Origin: Rhodonellum sp041748555
GTDB taxonomy: Bacteria; Bacteroidota; Bacteroidia; Cytophagales; Cyclobacteriaceae
NCBI GenBank assembly: GCA_041748555.1
Contig: JBGTDA010000171.1
Coordinates: forward strand, 28,814-92,813
Length of the DNA: 64,000 bases
Reading direction: 5' to 3'
Positions 8,754-17,905 of the stretch are shown here, piece by piece. The notes under the pieces are model-generated. The model did no database searches and was not told where the DNA came from. It saw only the letters and a program-made list of their open reading frames with translations. Position 1 is the first letter of the stretch. Each line of letters starts with the position of its first letter. A program made the translations under genes and the position numbers.

Positions 8754-8785
8754 ATTGGTTAAGTACACCAAGGTGATTAATTTTG
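8754..8785 (+). promoter_or_regulatory. Promoter of ftsX
   Basis: ATTGG at 8754-8758 and TAATTTTG at 8778-8785 match the Bacteroidota -33 and -7 elements with suitable spacing. It lies just upstream of ftsX. Confidence 0.55.
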
Positions 8786-8805
8786 GCTGAATTTTTACAA
8801 GCACT

Positions 8806-9696
8806 ATGAACGGGAATCCAAGGAAAAAGACAAAGCTAGGTAGATTTAAATTTGTATCGGTACTTTTCAGCACTACCCTTTCTCTTTTTATTGTCGGTCT
8901 TTTTGGAGTCATTGTAATACAGGCAAAAACGCTAACCTCCATCATCCGACAAAATATAGAAATCCAGGTCTTTCTCAACAAAAACATCGCAGAAGACGAA
9001 AAGGATAAAATCCGTGAGAATCTGGTTTCCAAACCCTATATTCTGGAAAGAGAAGAAGGAGCAGGAATCACCTTCATCTCCCAAGAGGAAGCCGCTGCTT
9101 CATTTCTTGAGGATACCGGAGAAGATTTCACACGGTTTATTGACGATAATCCACTTAGGGACAGCTATACAATTGCCATTGCGGAAGAATATCAGACACC
9201 CGAACAGATTGAGGAAATCGTAACCGAAATCAAAGGAATGAACGGAGTGTTTGAGGTAACCTATATGACAGACCTGGTCAAATCCATCAATCAGAACCTA
9301 CTCAAAGTAAGCATCGTCATGGGTGGATTTATTCTGATTCTGATCATTACAGTCATCATGTTGATCAACAACACCATCAGGTTGGCCTTGTTTTCACAGA
9401 GGTTTCTCATCAGGAGTATGCAGCTTGTGGGAGCGACGAGAGGATTTATTCGAAAGCCGTTTTTGGGAAGGTCTTTTTTCTTCGGTGCAATTGCCGGAGT
9501 GCTTGCCTCAGCTATGCTATATGGAATTATAGAATATACTAAAGCGAATATTGATGGCTTTGCCATGTTACAAAATTACGAGCTGCTTTATCTCCTCTTT
9601 GGAGGTTTGATTCTGGCAGGCGCAATGCTTTCTTTTTTAAGCACCCTTAGAGCAGTAAACAAATATCTCAACATGTCTCTGGACGAACTTTATTAA
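8806..9696 (+). CDS. ftsX: Cell division protein FtsX
   Basis: A 296-residue integral membrane partner of FtsE. The layout is typical: a short cytosolic N-terminus, a first membrane helix (residues about 20-40), a periplasmic domain with the conserved IEIQVFLNKN start, and three C-terminal membrane helices. The intervening loop carries IRSMQLVGATRGFIRKPF, the conserved coupling region. FtsEX transmits ATP hydrolysis to peptidoglycan hydrolases during division. It opens a cluster with DUF3098, uppP, truB and ribF. Its ATPase gene is not adjacent. Confidence 0.92.
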   Translation: MNGNPRKKTKLGRFKFVSVLFSTTLSLFIVGLFGVIVIQAKTLTSIIRQNIEIQVFLNKNIAEDEKDKIRENLVSKPYILEREEGAGITFISQEEAAASFLEDTGEDFTRFIDDNPLRDSYTIAIAEEYQTPEQIEEIVTEIKGMNGVFEVTYMTDLVKSINQNLLKVSIVMGGFILILIITVIMLINNTIRLALFSQRFLIRSMQLVGATRGFIRKPFLGRSFFFGAIAGVLASAMLYGIIEYTKANIDGFAMLQNYELLYLLFGGLILAGAMLSFLSTLRAVNKYLNMSLDELY

Positions 9697-9698
9697 AA

Positions 9699-9902
9699 AT
9701 GAACAAAGATTCTTTCCCCTTTACAAGAAAAAATTATATGCTGATGCTAATCGGTGTCGGTATTATAATTTTGGGATTCATCATTATTGGACTTGATTCG
9801 ACACCCCACGGATTTGGTTTTATGGGACTGATCCTAGGCCCAAGTATTACTTTAGCAGGTTTTATTTTTGAGTTCTACGCCATTTTCCATAAATCCGAAT
9901 AA
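9699..9902 (+). CDS. DUF3098 small membrane protein
   Basis: A 67-residue protein with two hydrophobic helices (LMLIGVGIIILGFIIIGLD and MGLILGPSITLAGFIFEFYA). It begins two bases after the ftsX stop codon. The pattern matches DUF3098, a small protein found next to ftsX in Bacteroidota. Function unknown. Confidence 0.85.
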   Translation: MNKDSFPFTRKNYMLMLIGVGIIILGFIIIGLDSTPHGFGFMGLILGPSITLAGFIFEFYAIFHKSE

Positions 9903-9909
9903 TTAATTA

Positions 9910-10704
9910 ATGGATATTATAGATGCAATAATACTTGGAATTGTCCAAGGACTTACTGAATTTTTGCCGGTATCCTCCAGCGGTCACCTTGAATTGGGGG
10001 CTGCCATTTTGGGAGACGATAGATTGCCCGGTGAAAACATGTTATTTACCGTAGTGGTACATTTTGCGACAGCACTCAGTACAATACTGGTATTCAGGAA
10101 AGATATCGCAGAAATTTTCAAGGGCCTTTTTCAGTTTAAATGGAATGAGGAATCACAATTTTCCGTAAAAATCATTCTTTCCATGATTCCTGCTGTGTTC
10201 GTAGGGTTGGTTTTCGAAGAACAGCTGGAACAGTTTTTCGGAGGAAGCATTGTTTTCGTGGGCTGCATGCTTTTGGTTACGGCTGCCCTGCTGTATTTGG
10301 CCGATATGGCTAAAGAAACAAAAAAACCGGTTTCCTTTATGAATGCCATCATTATAGGGGTTTCCCAGGCCATAGCCATCCTCCCCGGAATTTCCAGATC
10401 GGGTGCTACTATTTCCACCTCAGTGCTCTTGGGGATAGACAAAACCAGATCCGCAAGATTTTCCTTCCTGATGGTCGTTCCATTGATTTTTGGGAAAATC
10501 TTCAAGGATATTCTTGATGGTGCCCTGAGCTATAATGAAGCAAGTTTCGGATACCTATCAGCAGGCTTTTTAGCTGCATTCATAGCCGGATTTTTTGCTT
10601 GTTCCTGGATGATTTTATTGGTAAGGAAGAGCAAATTGAAGTATTTTTCGGTTTATTGTGTCATTGTCGGACTGATTGCTATTGGAGCAGGCCTATATTT
10701 GTAA
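9910..10704 (+). CDS. uppP: Undecaprenyl-diphosphatase UppP (BacA)
   Basis: A 264-residue polytopic membrane enzyme that dephosphorylates undecaprenyl diphosphate so the lipid carrier can be recycled in cell-wall synthesis. Both active-site signatures are present: GLTEFLPVSSSGHLEL near residue 15 and PGISRSGATIS near residue 159. Seven or eight hydrophobic helices are visible. It sits between the ftsX pair and truB, a cluster that ties wall synthesis to division. Confidence 0.95.
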   Translation: MDIIDAIILGIVQGLTEFLPVSSSGHLELGAAILGDDRLPGENMLFTVVVHFATALSTILVFRKDIAEIFKGLFQFKWNEESQFSVKIILSMIPAVFVGLVFEEQLEQFFGGSIVFVGCMLLVTAALLYLADMAKETKKPVSFMNAIIIGVSQAIAILPGISRSGATISTSVLLGIDKTRSARFSFLMVVPLIFGKIFKDILDGALSYNEASFGYLSAGFLAAFIAGFFACSWMILLVRKSKLKYFSVYCVIVGLIAIGAGLYL

Positions 10705-10705
10705 T

Positions 10706-11380
10706 ATGCAGGAAGAACCCTATGAAGAAGTATTTTTAATTGACAAGCCATACGAATGGACCTCATTTGATGTGGTAAAAAAGGTGCGAAATGCATTGAG
10801 AATCAAGAAAGTCGGACATGCAGGAACCCTCGATCCTTTGGCTACGGGGCTGCTGATTGTCTGTGCCGGAAAGATGACCAAAAGCATTGATTCTTTTATG
10901 GGGCAGGAAAAAGAGTATACAGGCACTTTCGTGCTGGGAAAAACTACCGAAAGCTTTGATCTGGAAAGGGAAATTCTTGATGTTGCCGATCCTTCTCATT
11001 TGACACTAAAACAAATAAATGAGGCAGTCAATGGCCTCACGGGGCAAATCATGCAGATCCCTCCTACCCATTCGGCCATCAAGGTGGATGGAAAAAGGGT
11101 GTATGAATCCGCGCGAAAAGGAATTGAGGTGAAAATGGAGCCCCGTCCGGTGCTGGTCTCTTTATTTGAAATCACCCGTTTTGAATTGCCTGAAATTGAT
11201 TTCAACATTGTATGTTCTAAAGGAACCTACATCCGAAGCCTTGCCCGTGATTTGGGAAATAAGCTTGGAGTGGGCGCCTATATGAAATCACTGAAGCGAA
11301 CAAGGATCGGGGAATTCCTGCTGAAAGATGCGGATGATCTCCATCAGTTGGTAGAAAAAATAAAAGTGCGAGGTACATGA
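10706..11380 (+). CDS. truB: tRNA pseudouridine(55) synthase TruB
   Basis: A 224-residue enzyme that isomerises U55 in the T-loop of tRNAs. The catalytic aspartate is in GHAGTLDPLATGLL near residue 45. The later motifs GQIMQIPPTHSAIKVDGKR and SKGTYIRSLARDLG also match. The frame extends upstream to 10676 inside uppP, but the ATG at 10706, one base after the uppP stop, gives the usual start. It ends in an ATGA overlap with ribF. Confidence 0.95.
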   Translation: MQEEPYEEVFLIDKPYEWTSFDVVKKVRNALRIKKVGHAGTLDPLATGLLIVCAGKMTKSIDSFMGQEKEYTGTFVLGKTTESFDLEREILDVADPSHLTLKQINEAVNGLTGQIMQIPPTHSAIKVDGKRVYESARKGIEVKMEPRPVLVSLFEITRFELPEIDFNIVCSKGTYIRSLARDLGNKLGVGAYMKSLKRTRIGEFLLKDADDLHQLVEKIKVRGT

Positions 11381-12309
11381 AAATCTATGAAGGCATAGAA
11401 GACTTTGGTCCTGTTTCCAATCCTGTAGTCACCAGTGGAACTTTTGACGGGGTGCACCTGGGCCACCAAAAAATCCTGAAAAGAATACGGAATGTTGCGG
11501 ATCAGATAGACGGTGAAACGGTATTGATCACTTTTTGGCCCCATCCCAGACTCGTTCTATATCCTGAAGAACACGACCTTAGACTTCTAAGCACCTTTGA
11601 AGAAAAAGCTAAACTCCTCCGGATATATGAGATAGATCATCTGATAACCATTCCCTTTACCAAAGAATTTGCCGAGATGACATCAGGGGAATTCATTCAA
11701 AGAATCCTGGTTGATAAAATCAACACCAAAAAGCTGGTTATAGGCTATGACCACAGGTTTGGTAAAAACAGAGAGGGCGGATTTGAATATCTGAAAGAAA
11801 ACATTGATGAATTCAATTTTGAACTTGAGGAAATTTCCAGGGAAGACGTTGATCATGTCGGCGTCTCAAGTACCAAAATCAGAAAGGCTCTGGAAGAAGG
11901 AATTGTTGATGTCGCCAACGAGTATCTGGGCAGAGACTATGAACTGAACGGAATCATCATCAAAGGACAACAATTGGGTAGATCCATCGGTTTTCCTACT
12001 GCCAATATCCACATCCCCAATAACTACAAGCTGATACCCGGTGACGGAGCATATGCGGTGACGATAGATGTGGAAGGCAAAATATATCAAGGTATGCTCA
12101 ACATCGGTAACCGGCCCACCGTAGACGGAAGTAGCCGGACCATAGAAGCCAATCTGTTTGACTTCAACGGAGACCTATATGACATGAGGGTTTGCGTATA
12201 TTTTAAAGCCTATTTGAGACCGGAAATAAAATTTTCCGATCTTGAAGGTCTGAAGCGTCAGTTGAAAAGTGACAGGGAAAAGGCGATCGCCATTTTAGCC
12301 CAACATTAA
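11377..12309 (+). CDS. ribF: Bifunctional riboflavin kinase / FMN adenylyltransferase RibF
   Basis: A 310-residue enzyme making FMN and FAD. The N-terminal nucleotidyltransferase has GTFDGVHLGHQKIL near residue 22 and SSTKIR near residue 167. The C-terminal flavokinase has GRSIGFPTANI and the GMLNIGNRPTVDG segment. Start overlaps truB by four bases (ATGA), so translation is coupled. Confidence 0.95.
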   Translation: MKIYEGIEDFGPVSNPVVTSGTFDGVHLGHQKILKRIRNVADQIDGETVLITFWPHPRLVLYPEEHDLRLLSTFEEKAKLLRIYEIDHLITIPFTKEFAEMTSGEFIQRILVDKINTKKLVIGYDHRFGKNREGGFEYLKENIDEFNFELEEISREDVDHVGVSSTKIRKALEEGIVDVANEYLGRDYELNGIIIKGQQLGRSIGFPTANIHIPNNYKLIPGDGAYAVTIDVEGKIYQGMLNIGNRPTVDGSSRTIEANLFDFNGDLYDMRVCVYFKAYLRPEIKFSDLEGLKRQLKSDREKAIAILAQH

Positions 12310-12323
12310 TAAAACATAAAGCT

Positions 12324-13019
12324 ATGATAAACAAAACCGTACCCAATGCTGATGAAGCGTTAAAAGGTATCTTTTCAAATGCTGTAATTATGTTAGGAGG
12401 TTTTGGGCTATGTGGAATACCCGAAAACTGCATAAAGGCAATGTTAAAGCTGGATATCAAAGGCCTCACCTGTATATCCAACAATGCCGGAGTGGATGAT
12501 TTTGGTATTGGGTTGTTGCTCAAAAAGCACATGGTCAAAAAAATGATTTCCAGCTATGTCGGAGAAAATGCCGAGTTTGAACGACAGCTTCTCAGCGGTG
12601 AACTCGAGGTGGAGTTGATCCCACAGGGAACTTTGGCTGAAAGGGTAAGAGCGGGTGGAGCAGGAATCCCTGCATTCTTCACCCCTGCCGGTGTGGGAAC
12701 TGAAGTTGGCGAAGGGAAAGAAATCCGGGAATTTGAGGGCAAACTTTATCTCCTGGAAAGAGGTCTTAGGGCGGATTTTTCTTTAATAAAGGCTTGGAAA
12801 GGAGATACCTCAGGCAATCTGATCTACAAGGGAACAGCCCGGAATTTTAATCCCATGATGGCGACAGCAGGTCATATTACCATTGCTGAGGTGGAAGAGT
12901 TGGTGCCTGCAGGCGAGCTGGATCCCAATGCGATTCATACACCCGGAATTTATGTTCATCGCATTTTCGAGGGAAAAGATTATGAGAAACGGATTGAGCA
13001 ACGAACGATAAAATCTTAA
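12324..13019 (+). CDS. scoA: 3-oxoacid CoA-transferase subunit A
   Basis: A 231-residue alpha subunit of succinyl-CoA:3-ketoacid CoA-transferase, which moves CoA from succinyl-CoA to acetoacetate. The GGFGLCGIPE motif near residue 25 is the CoA transferase family I signature. GAGIPAFFTPAGVGTEV and ADFSLIKAWKGD follow. It is paired with subunit B 149 bp downstream and starts 14 bp after ribF. Confidence 0.93.
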   Translation: MINKTVPNADEALKGIFSNAVIMLGGFGLCGIPENCIKAMLKLDIKGLTCISNNAGVDDFGIGLLLKKHMVKKMISSYVGENAEFERQLLSGELEVELIPQGTLAERVRAGGAGIPAFFTPAGVGTEVGEGKEIREFEGKLYLLERGLRADFSLIKAWKGDTSGNLIYKGTARNFNPMMATAGHITIAEVEELVPAGELDPNAIHTPGIYVHRIFEGKDYEKRIEQRTIKS

Positions 13020-13168
13020 TTTATTATCGACAACTATTTATTAATCAATGATTAATATCTAAAAGAGAAAAACATTTTCCGCTTAGGATAAGAATCAAGT
13101 CTTTATCAGGAAATTTTTTAAGCTTGTCAAAATCAAGAATATTATAGAGAATTTCTAAAGATAATATC

Positions 13169-13825
13169 ATGTTAGATAAAAATCAGATTGCCCGGAGGAT
13201 TGCGAAAGAGATCAAAAGCGGTCAGTTTATCAACTTGGGGATCGGTATTCCTACATTGGTTGCCAACTACATTCCAGACGAGCTGGAAGTGGTGCTTCAA
13301 TCTGAAAACGGATTGTTAGGAATTGGTCCTTTTCCGGTTGAAAAGGAAGTAGATCCCGATCTGATCAATGCAGGAAAACAGACCATTACGATGACAAAAG
13401 GTTCATCGCTTTTCAGTTCTGCCGAATCTTTTGCAATGATCCGGGGCGGGCATGTGCACCTGACCATCCTGGGGGCAATGGAAGTTTCGGAAAACGGCGA
13501 TATCGCCAACTGGAAAATTCCCGGAAAAATGGTAAAAGGAATGGGAGGGGCAATGGACCTCGTAGCCTCTGCAGAAAATATTATCGTAGCCATGCAGCAT
13601 TGCAGCAGGGACGGGAAGTCCAAGTTGCTTAAAGAATGTTCACTTCCTATCACCGGGATCAGATGTGTGAAGAAAATCATCACCGACTTGGCCGTATTGG
13701 ATGTTATGCCGGAGGGAGGATTTAAGTTGGTGGAAAGAGCCCCGGGAATATCCGTGGAAGAGATCATTGCAAAAACAGAAGGTAAATTGATAGTGGAAGG
13801 GAATATTCCGGAAATGGAAGTTTGA
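13169..13825 (+). CDS. scoB: 3-oxoacid CoA-transferase subunit B
   Basis: A 218-residue beta subunit of the same transferase. The catalytic glutamate lies in SENGLLGIGPFP near residue 52. INLGIGIPTLV at residues 23-33 and GGAMDLV are also conserved. The 149-bp gap to scoA is AT-rich and unusually long for a two-subunit enzyme. It could hold its own promoter, but I see no clear one. Confidence 0.93.
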   Translation: MLDKNQIARRIAKEIKSGQFINLGIGIPTLVANYIPDELEVVLQSENGLLGIGPFPVEKEVDPDLINAGKQTITMTKGSSLFSSAESFAMIRGGHVHLTILGAMEVSENGDIANWKIPGKMVKGMGGAMDLVASAENIIVAMQHCSRDGKSKLLKECSLPITGIRCVKKIITDLAVLDVMPEGGFKLVERAPGISVEEIIAKTEGKLIVEGNIPEMEV

Positions 13826-13978
13826 ATGGTGACAGGAGACGGGAGACTCAAGACCGGTGACCGAAGCCAGTTCATTTAGGAGATGCGCTATGCGCATAGA
13901 TCAGCACCGTTATCTATGCCTTAGGCATCTACTCGAAGAATCTACGCAAAGCTTCTACGCCACAGGCATCTCCCCCCT
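13826..13978. repeat. Degenerate repeat tract with short palindromes
   Basis: The spacer between scoB and gldC contains related words: GATGCGCTATGCGCATAGAT, CTATGCCTTAGGCATCT, CTACGCAAAGCTTCTACGCC and AGGCATCT, several of them self-complementary. The first 45 bases (GAGACGGGAGACTCAAGAC and around) also resemble the tract at 21426-21490. The open frame seen here has no protein-like sequence. Likely a noncoding, hairpin-rich repeat. Confidence 0.5.
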
Positions 13979-14038
13979 GACAATACCTAAATTTCCGAAG
14001 CTTTCTGATTTTTTTTCGGAACTTGAAGTTGGGTTTTG

Positions 14039-14046
14039 TAGTTTTG
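14039..14046 (+). promoter_or_regulatory. -7 element upstream of gldC
   Basis: TAGTTTTG, followed by C, is a good match to TAnnTTTG, 22 bp ahead of the gldC ATG. The -33 element is poor (TTCGG region at about 14015). Confidence 0.45.
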
Positions 14047-14068
14047 CAGCCTACTCCTACTATTAAAG

Positions 14069-14407
14069 ATGAAAAATTCAGAAATTCAGTTTAAAGTACA
14101 GCTTGACGAAAAAAATCTTCCAAAAGATATTCAGTGGAACGCTTCCGATAAAGAAACCGAAGGGCTTGAATCTACCAAAAGCATCAGTCTTAATGTTTGG
14201 GACAACTTGAATCACAGCACCCTGAGGATCGATCTTTGGACCGACGATATGTCTGTTGTGGAAATGAAAAGGTTCTATATTGATATCCTTGGAGGGATGG
14301 CGCAAACGATTCTGAACAGTACGGGGGATGAATATATGGCTGAGGAAATGAAAGACCTTTGCGACAGGTTGGTCAAACACGTGAACGAGGAAAACAAGTC
14401 CAAATAA
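14069..14407 (+). CDS. gldC: Gliding motility protein GldC
   Basis: A 112-residue protein matching GldC, a small component associated with gliding motility in Bacteroidota. Visible features are the opening KNSEIQFKVQLDEKNLPKDI, the ISLNVWDN strand, and the helix MKRFYIDILGGMAQTI. There is no signal peptide, so it is cytosolic. GldC proteins also occur in non-gliding relatives, so presence alone does not prove motility. Confidence 0.9.
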   Translation: MKNSEIQFKVQLDEKNLPKDIQWNASDKETEGLESTKSISLNVWDNLNHSTLRIDLWTDDMSVVEMKRFYIDILGGMAQTILNSTGDEYMAEEMKDLCDRLVKHVNEENKSK

Positions 14408-14654
14408 TTAACCAATTTAATATAGGTATATTGTACTCGAATTATTATTGTTAAACCGCCAATACATTTATTTATAATAATTTTTTAAATAAATATTACC
14501 AATTTTTTTACATAATCTTTAATTAACAGATGTTTGGGCGATTCAATTTTTACAAATCCTTAATTTTTAGGAAAATTTCCAAGAAATAATTTTTAGGTAA
14601 ATCCATTGTTAGTTGGAATTTTCGATTAAATTTCACAAAAGTTAAGCCACTACC

Positions 14655-17654
14655 ATGGAAAAATCCAAACCGTTTTTAACCGAAAACACACCTATGCAAA
14701 ATTTTACATTTAAAATTCGGCAATCAGTTTTCTTGCTGCTTGTCATTGTTTCCTTTGGTGCAACAACTGTAACTGCTCAAACCACAACAATTACCGGCAA
14801 GGTGGTGGAGGAAGAAACGGGAGAAACACTGGTTGGGGTAAATATCCTGGTAAAAGGTAAAGTAATCGGTACAATCACAGATTTGAGTGGAAATTTCAAC
14901 TTGCGTGTAAATCAGGAGCCTCCTTTGACCTTGATATTTTCAATGGTGGGATTTTCAAGCAAAGAAGTGGAAGTCTCACAGTCCAACGTTGACAACTTAA
15001 AGATAACGCTATCCGAAAGTTCTATTCTCGGACAAGAAGTAATTGTTTCTGCTTCCAGAATAGAGGAAAGTGTCTTAAAATCACCAGTGACTGTTGAATC
15101 CATGGATATCATTTCCATAAGAAATGCTCCTCAACCTAATTTCTATGATGCACTGAACAACATGAAAGGTGTGGAAATGAATACCCAATCCCTTACCTTC
15201 AAATCATTCAATACAAGAGGGTTCAACGCAAACGGAAACGTCAGAACTGTTCAGCTGATTGACGGTATGGATAATCAGGCTCCGGGTCTTAATTTTTCGG
15301 TTGGAAACATCGCCGGTATTTCCGAATTGGATCTTGAAAGCGTGGAATTACTTCCGGGCGCCTCCTCAGCACTTTATGGTCCCAATGCCATCAACGGCAT
15401 TCTCCTTATGAACAGCAAGAATCCTTTTCAATACCAAGGACTTTCTGTTCAGATGAAAAGTGGGATCATGAGTGAATCCGGCAGAACCAGTCCAAACACC
15501 GGTTTTTATGATTTCTCAGCAAGATATGCCACAGCATTCAGCGACAGGGTTGCATTGAAAGTAAATGTAAGTTATCTCAGTGCGGATGATTGGCAGGCAA
15601 ATGACTTCCGGGATCAGTCATTGTTAAATGGTTCAAGTATTGAAGGTGGCACCCACATAAATAATCCTGCCTACAACGGGATAAATATTTATGGAGATGA
15701 AAGTTCCTTAAACCTTTTTAACATTGCTTCCGGTGCAGGATTACCTGACCAAATATTATCTTTAGTTCCTAATACATTTGTTTCCAGGACTGGATACCGG
15801 GAACGAGATTTAGCGGATTATAATACCGAATCCCTTAAATTAAACGCAGCTTTGCATTGGAGAATCAATGACAGAGTGGAAGCAATTCTTCAGGGAAATT
15901 ACGGTACAGGAACAACAGTATTAACCGGTGCGGACAGATATTCCATTACAGGTTTCAGCATCGGGCAATATAAAGCTGAGCTAAGAGGCTCAAATTGGTT
16001 TGTAAGAGCGTATACCACACAGGAAAGATCTGGTGATTCTTATGCTGTTGGTATTGCTGCCAGTGGTATTAATGAAGCTTGGAAATCTAGTGAGCAATGG
16101 TACGGAGAATACTTGCAAAATTTTATTGGAGCAAGACTTGGAGGTGCAGAAGAAAATACTGCTCATGGAATTGCAAGAAATGCAGCTGATGCTGGAAGGT
16201 ATGATCCAGGTTCACCCCAATTTAATCAAGCTTTAGAAGATGTTAGGTCCAGGCCAATTCCAGGCGATTTTCAAGCACCCCCACGAAGGATAGGATCAAG
16301 ATTTGTTGACAAAACAAACCTTTATCACCTGGAAGGTTCTTACACACTAACAGACATTGAATTCGCCGATTTTGTAGTGGGTGGAAATTACAGGGTCTAC
16401 CAGCTGAACTCTGACAAGACATTATTTGCCACAGATGAAAACGACAATGAGTTTACCATCAATGAATTTGGAGGATATGTTCAAGGATCTAAAACCCTGC
16501 TAAATGATAATCTTAAGTTGACCGGGTCTATCCGATATGATAAAAACGAAAATTTCGAAGGCCAATTCTCACCAAGAATTTCGGCTGTTTACACTGCAGG
16601 AAAACATAACTTCAGAGCTTCTTTCCAAAAAGGATTCAGAATCCCGACTACTCAGGATCAATATATAGATTTGTTAACGCCCCAGGCAAGATTGGTCGGA
16701 GGTCTACCCTTGTTCAGGGAAAGGTATAATTTTAACTCCAACCCTATATATTCTTTAGCAACAGTTACCCAATTTGGTGGTGCGATACAACAATTGGCTG
16801 GAACGCCCGCATTTCAGCAGGAAGTCTTCGGAATTATTTATGCTCAATTTCCTCCGGGTACCCCGCAAAATGACCCAGCAGTATTAGCTGCCGTGGCTCA
16901 GGCAATACCGGTCATTGCAGCACAAAGAAACCAGGATTTGAAACAACCATATGAATTGAGGACATTTAGTCCTGAAGTGGTGAAATCCTATGAAATAGGT
17001 TATAAAGCCCTTTTGCTTGAAAACAAATTATTGATAGATGGATACTATTATTATAATCGGTTTGAAAATTTCATCGGTGGTCAGGTTTTGATACAGGACA
17101 GGAATCCGGGTTCGGGAATTGCTTCTGATCTTGGTCTAAACTTATTGAATACAAATACCAGGAATGTCTTTTCCACCCCTGTCAACCGTGAGGAATTGAT
17201 CAAATCCTATGGTTGGGCTTTGGGTGTTGATTATCAATTGCCTGAAAATTTCACCATCGGGGGCAATGTTTCCTTTAACAAACTGGCCAATATCGAAGAA
17301 CTGGATGGCTTCCAACCGGCCTTCAATACACCTGAATACAGGACCAATCTAACCCTTGCCAACAGGAACATCAAAAACAAAAACATCGGGTTTGCTGTCG
17401 CATGGAGATGGCAGGATGAGTTCGTTTGGCAGTCTTCTTTTGTAGCACCTGCTGTTTCAACCCAGATGCTTTCGGTTATGCCTGCTTTCAGTAACTTGGA
17501 TGCACAGATAAGCTATAAGTTGCAATCCATCAAGTCAATCATCAAAATAGGTGGATCAAATCTCTTCAGCAACGGATACCGTCAAGCCTGGGGTAACCCA
17601 ACTGTTGGAACGACTTATTTTGTTTCCATCACCTTTGATGAATTCCTGAATTGA
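14655..17654 (+). CDS. TonB-dependent receptor with carboxypeptidase-like N-terminal domain
   Basis: A 999-residue outer-membrane transporter. Start is ATG at 14655 or, better placed before the signal peptide (SVFLLLVIVSFGATTVTAQ), ATG at 14694. A CarboxypepD-regulatory-like domain spans about residues 45-120 (GKVVEEETGETLVGVNILVKG), followed by the plug (VESMDIISIRNAPQPNFYDAL, then LLPGASSALYGPNAINGIL) and a 22-strand barrel ending in FVSITFDEF. No SusD gene is adjacent, so it is not a classic SusCD pair. The substrate is unknown. Confidence 0.92.
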   Translation: MEKSKPFLTENTPMQNFTFKIRQSVFLLLVIVSFGATTVTAQTTTITGKVVEEETGETLVGVNILVKGKVIGTITDLSGNFNLRVNQEPPLTLIFSMVGFSSKEVEVSQSNVDNLKITLSESSILGQEVIVSASRIEESVLKSPVTVESMDIISIRNAPQPNFYDALNNMKGVEMNTQSLTFKSFNTRGFNANGNVRTVQLIDGMDNQAPGLNFSVGNIAGISELDLESVELLPGASSALYGPNAINGILLMNSKNPFQYQGLSVQMKSGIMSESGRTSPNTGFYDFSARYATAFSDRVALKVNVSYLSADDWQANDFRDQSLLNGSSIEGGTHINNPAYNGINIYGDESSLNLFNIASGAGLPDQILSLVPNTFVSRTGYRERDLADYNTESLKLNAALHWRINDRVEAILQGNYGTGTTVLTGADRYSITGFSIGQYKAELRGSNWFVRAYTTQERSGDSYAVGIAASGINEAWKSSEQWYGEYLQNFIGARLGGAEENTAHGIARNAADAGRYDPGSPQFNQALEDVRSRPIPGDFQAPPRRIGSRFVDKTNLYHLEGSYTLTDIEFADFVVGGNYRVYQLNSDKTLFATDENDNEFTINEFGGYVQGSKTLLNDNLKLTGSIRYDKNENFEGQFSPRISAVYTAGKHNFRASFQKGFRIPTTQDQYIDLLTPQARLVGGLPLFRERYNFNSNPIYSLATVTQFGGAIQQLAGTPAFQQEVFGIIYAQFPPGTPQNDPAVLAAVAQAIPVIAAQRNQDLKQPYELRTFSPEVVKSYEIGYKALLLENKLLIDGYYYYNRFENFIGGQVLIQDRNPGSGIASDLGLNLLNTNTRNVFSTPVNREELIKSYGWALGVDYQLPENFTIGGNVSFNKLANIEELDGFQPAFNTPEYRTNLTLANRNIKNKNIGFAVAWRWQDEFVWQSSFVAPAVSTQMLSVMPAFSNLDAQISYKLQSIKSIIKIGGSNLFSNGYRQAWGNPTVGTTYFVSITFDEFLN

Positions 17655-17670
17655 TTTCCCAAAACTAATC

Positions 17671-17709
17671 ACAAAAAAATAACCACCTTAAAAGGTGGTT
17701 ATTTTTTTG
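17671..17709. terminator. Rho-independent terminator (bidirectional)
   Basis: AAAAAAATAACCACCTT at 17673-17689 pairs with AAGGTGGTTATTTTTTT ending at 17708. The stem is long, and its T-run follows the receptor gene. It works on both strands. Confidence 0.9.
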
Positions 17710-17770
17710 AATTTTTATGGAATGGAGTTTAAGTGAAGAGGGTCAAAGCAAAATAAGTTAAGGGTTGAAT

Positions 17771-17869
17771 AGTTCACAGTTCTTCAATACGAAAATTCCG
17801 TAATTCGTCAGTTCCCCATTCCATCAGTTCTAAAATCGACATTTCCCAATTCGACAATTCCACATTTAT
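17771..17869. repeat. Degenerate tandem of about 15-bp words
   Basis: Four or more imperfect units (AATTCGTCAGTTCCC, CATTCCATCAGTTCT, AAATCGACATTTCCC, AATTCGACAATTCC) follow one another in the spacer between two convergent genes. No coding sense is visible. Its origin and role are unknown. Confidence 0.55.
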
Positions 17870-17905
17870 ACAAAAGAAATTTAGTGAACCAAAGTCGGGA
17901 ATCCT

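Noticed and set aside
8607..9032. 141-codon frame antisense to pdeM and ftsX
   Set aside because: It overlaps two well-supported genes and the ftsX promoter.
13857..14066. 69-codon frame between scoB and gldC
   Set aside because: It consists of the palindrome-rich repeat tract and shows no protein-like pattern.
14371..14395. Possible parS site (AAACACGTGAAC)
   Set aside because: Only the CACGTG core and a few flanking bases match. Other CACGTG cores at 3350 and 40040 are no better, so none is called.
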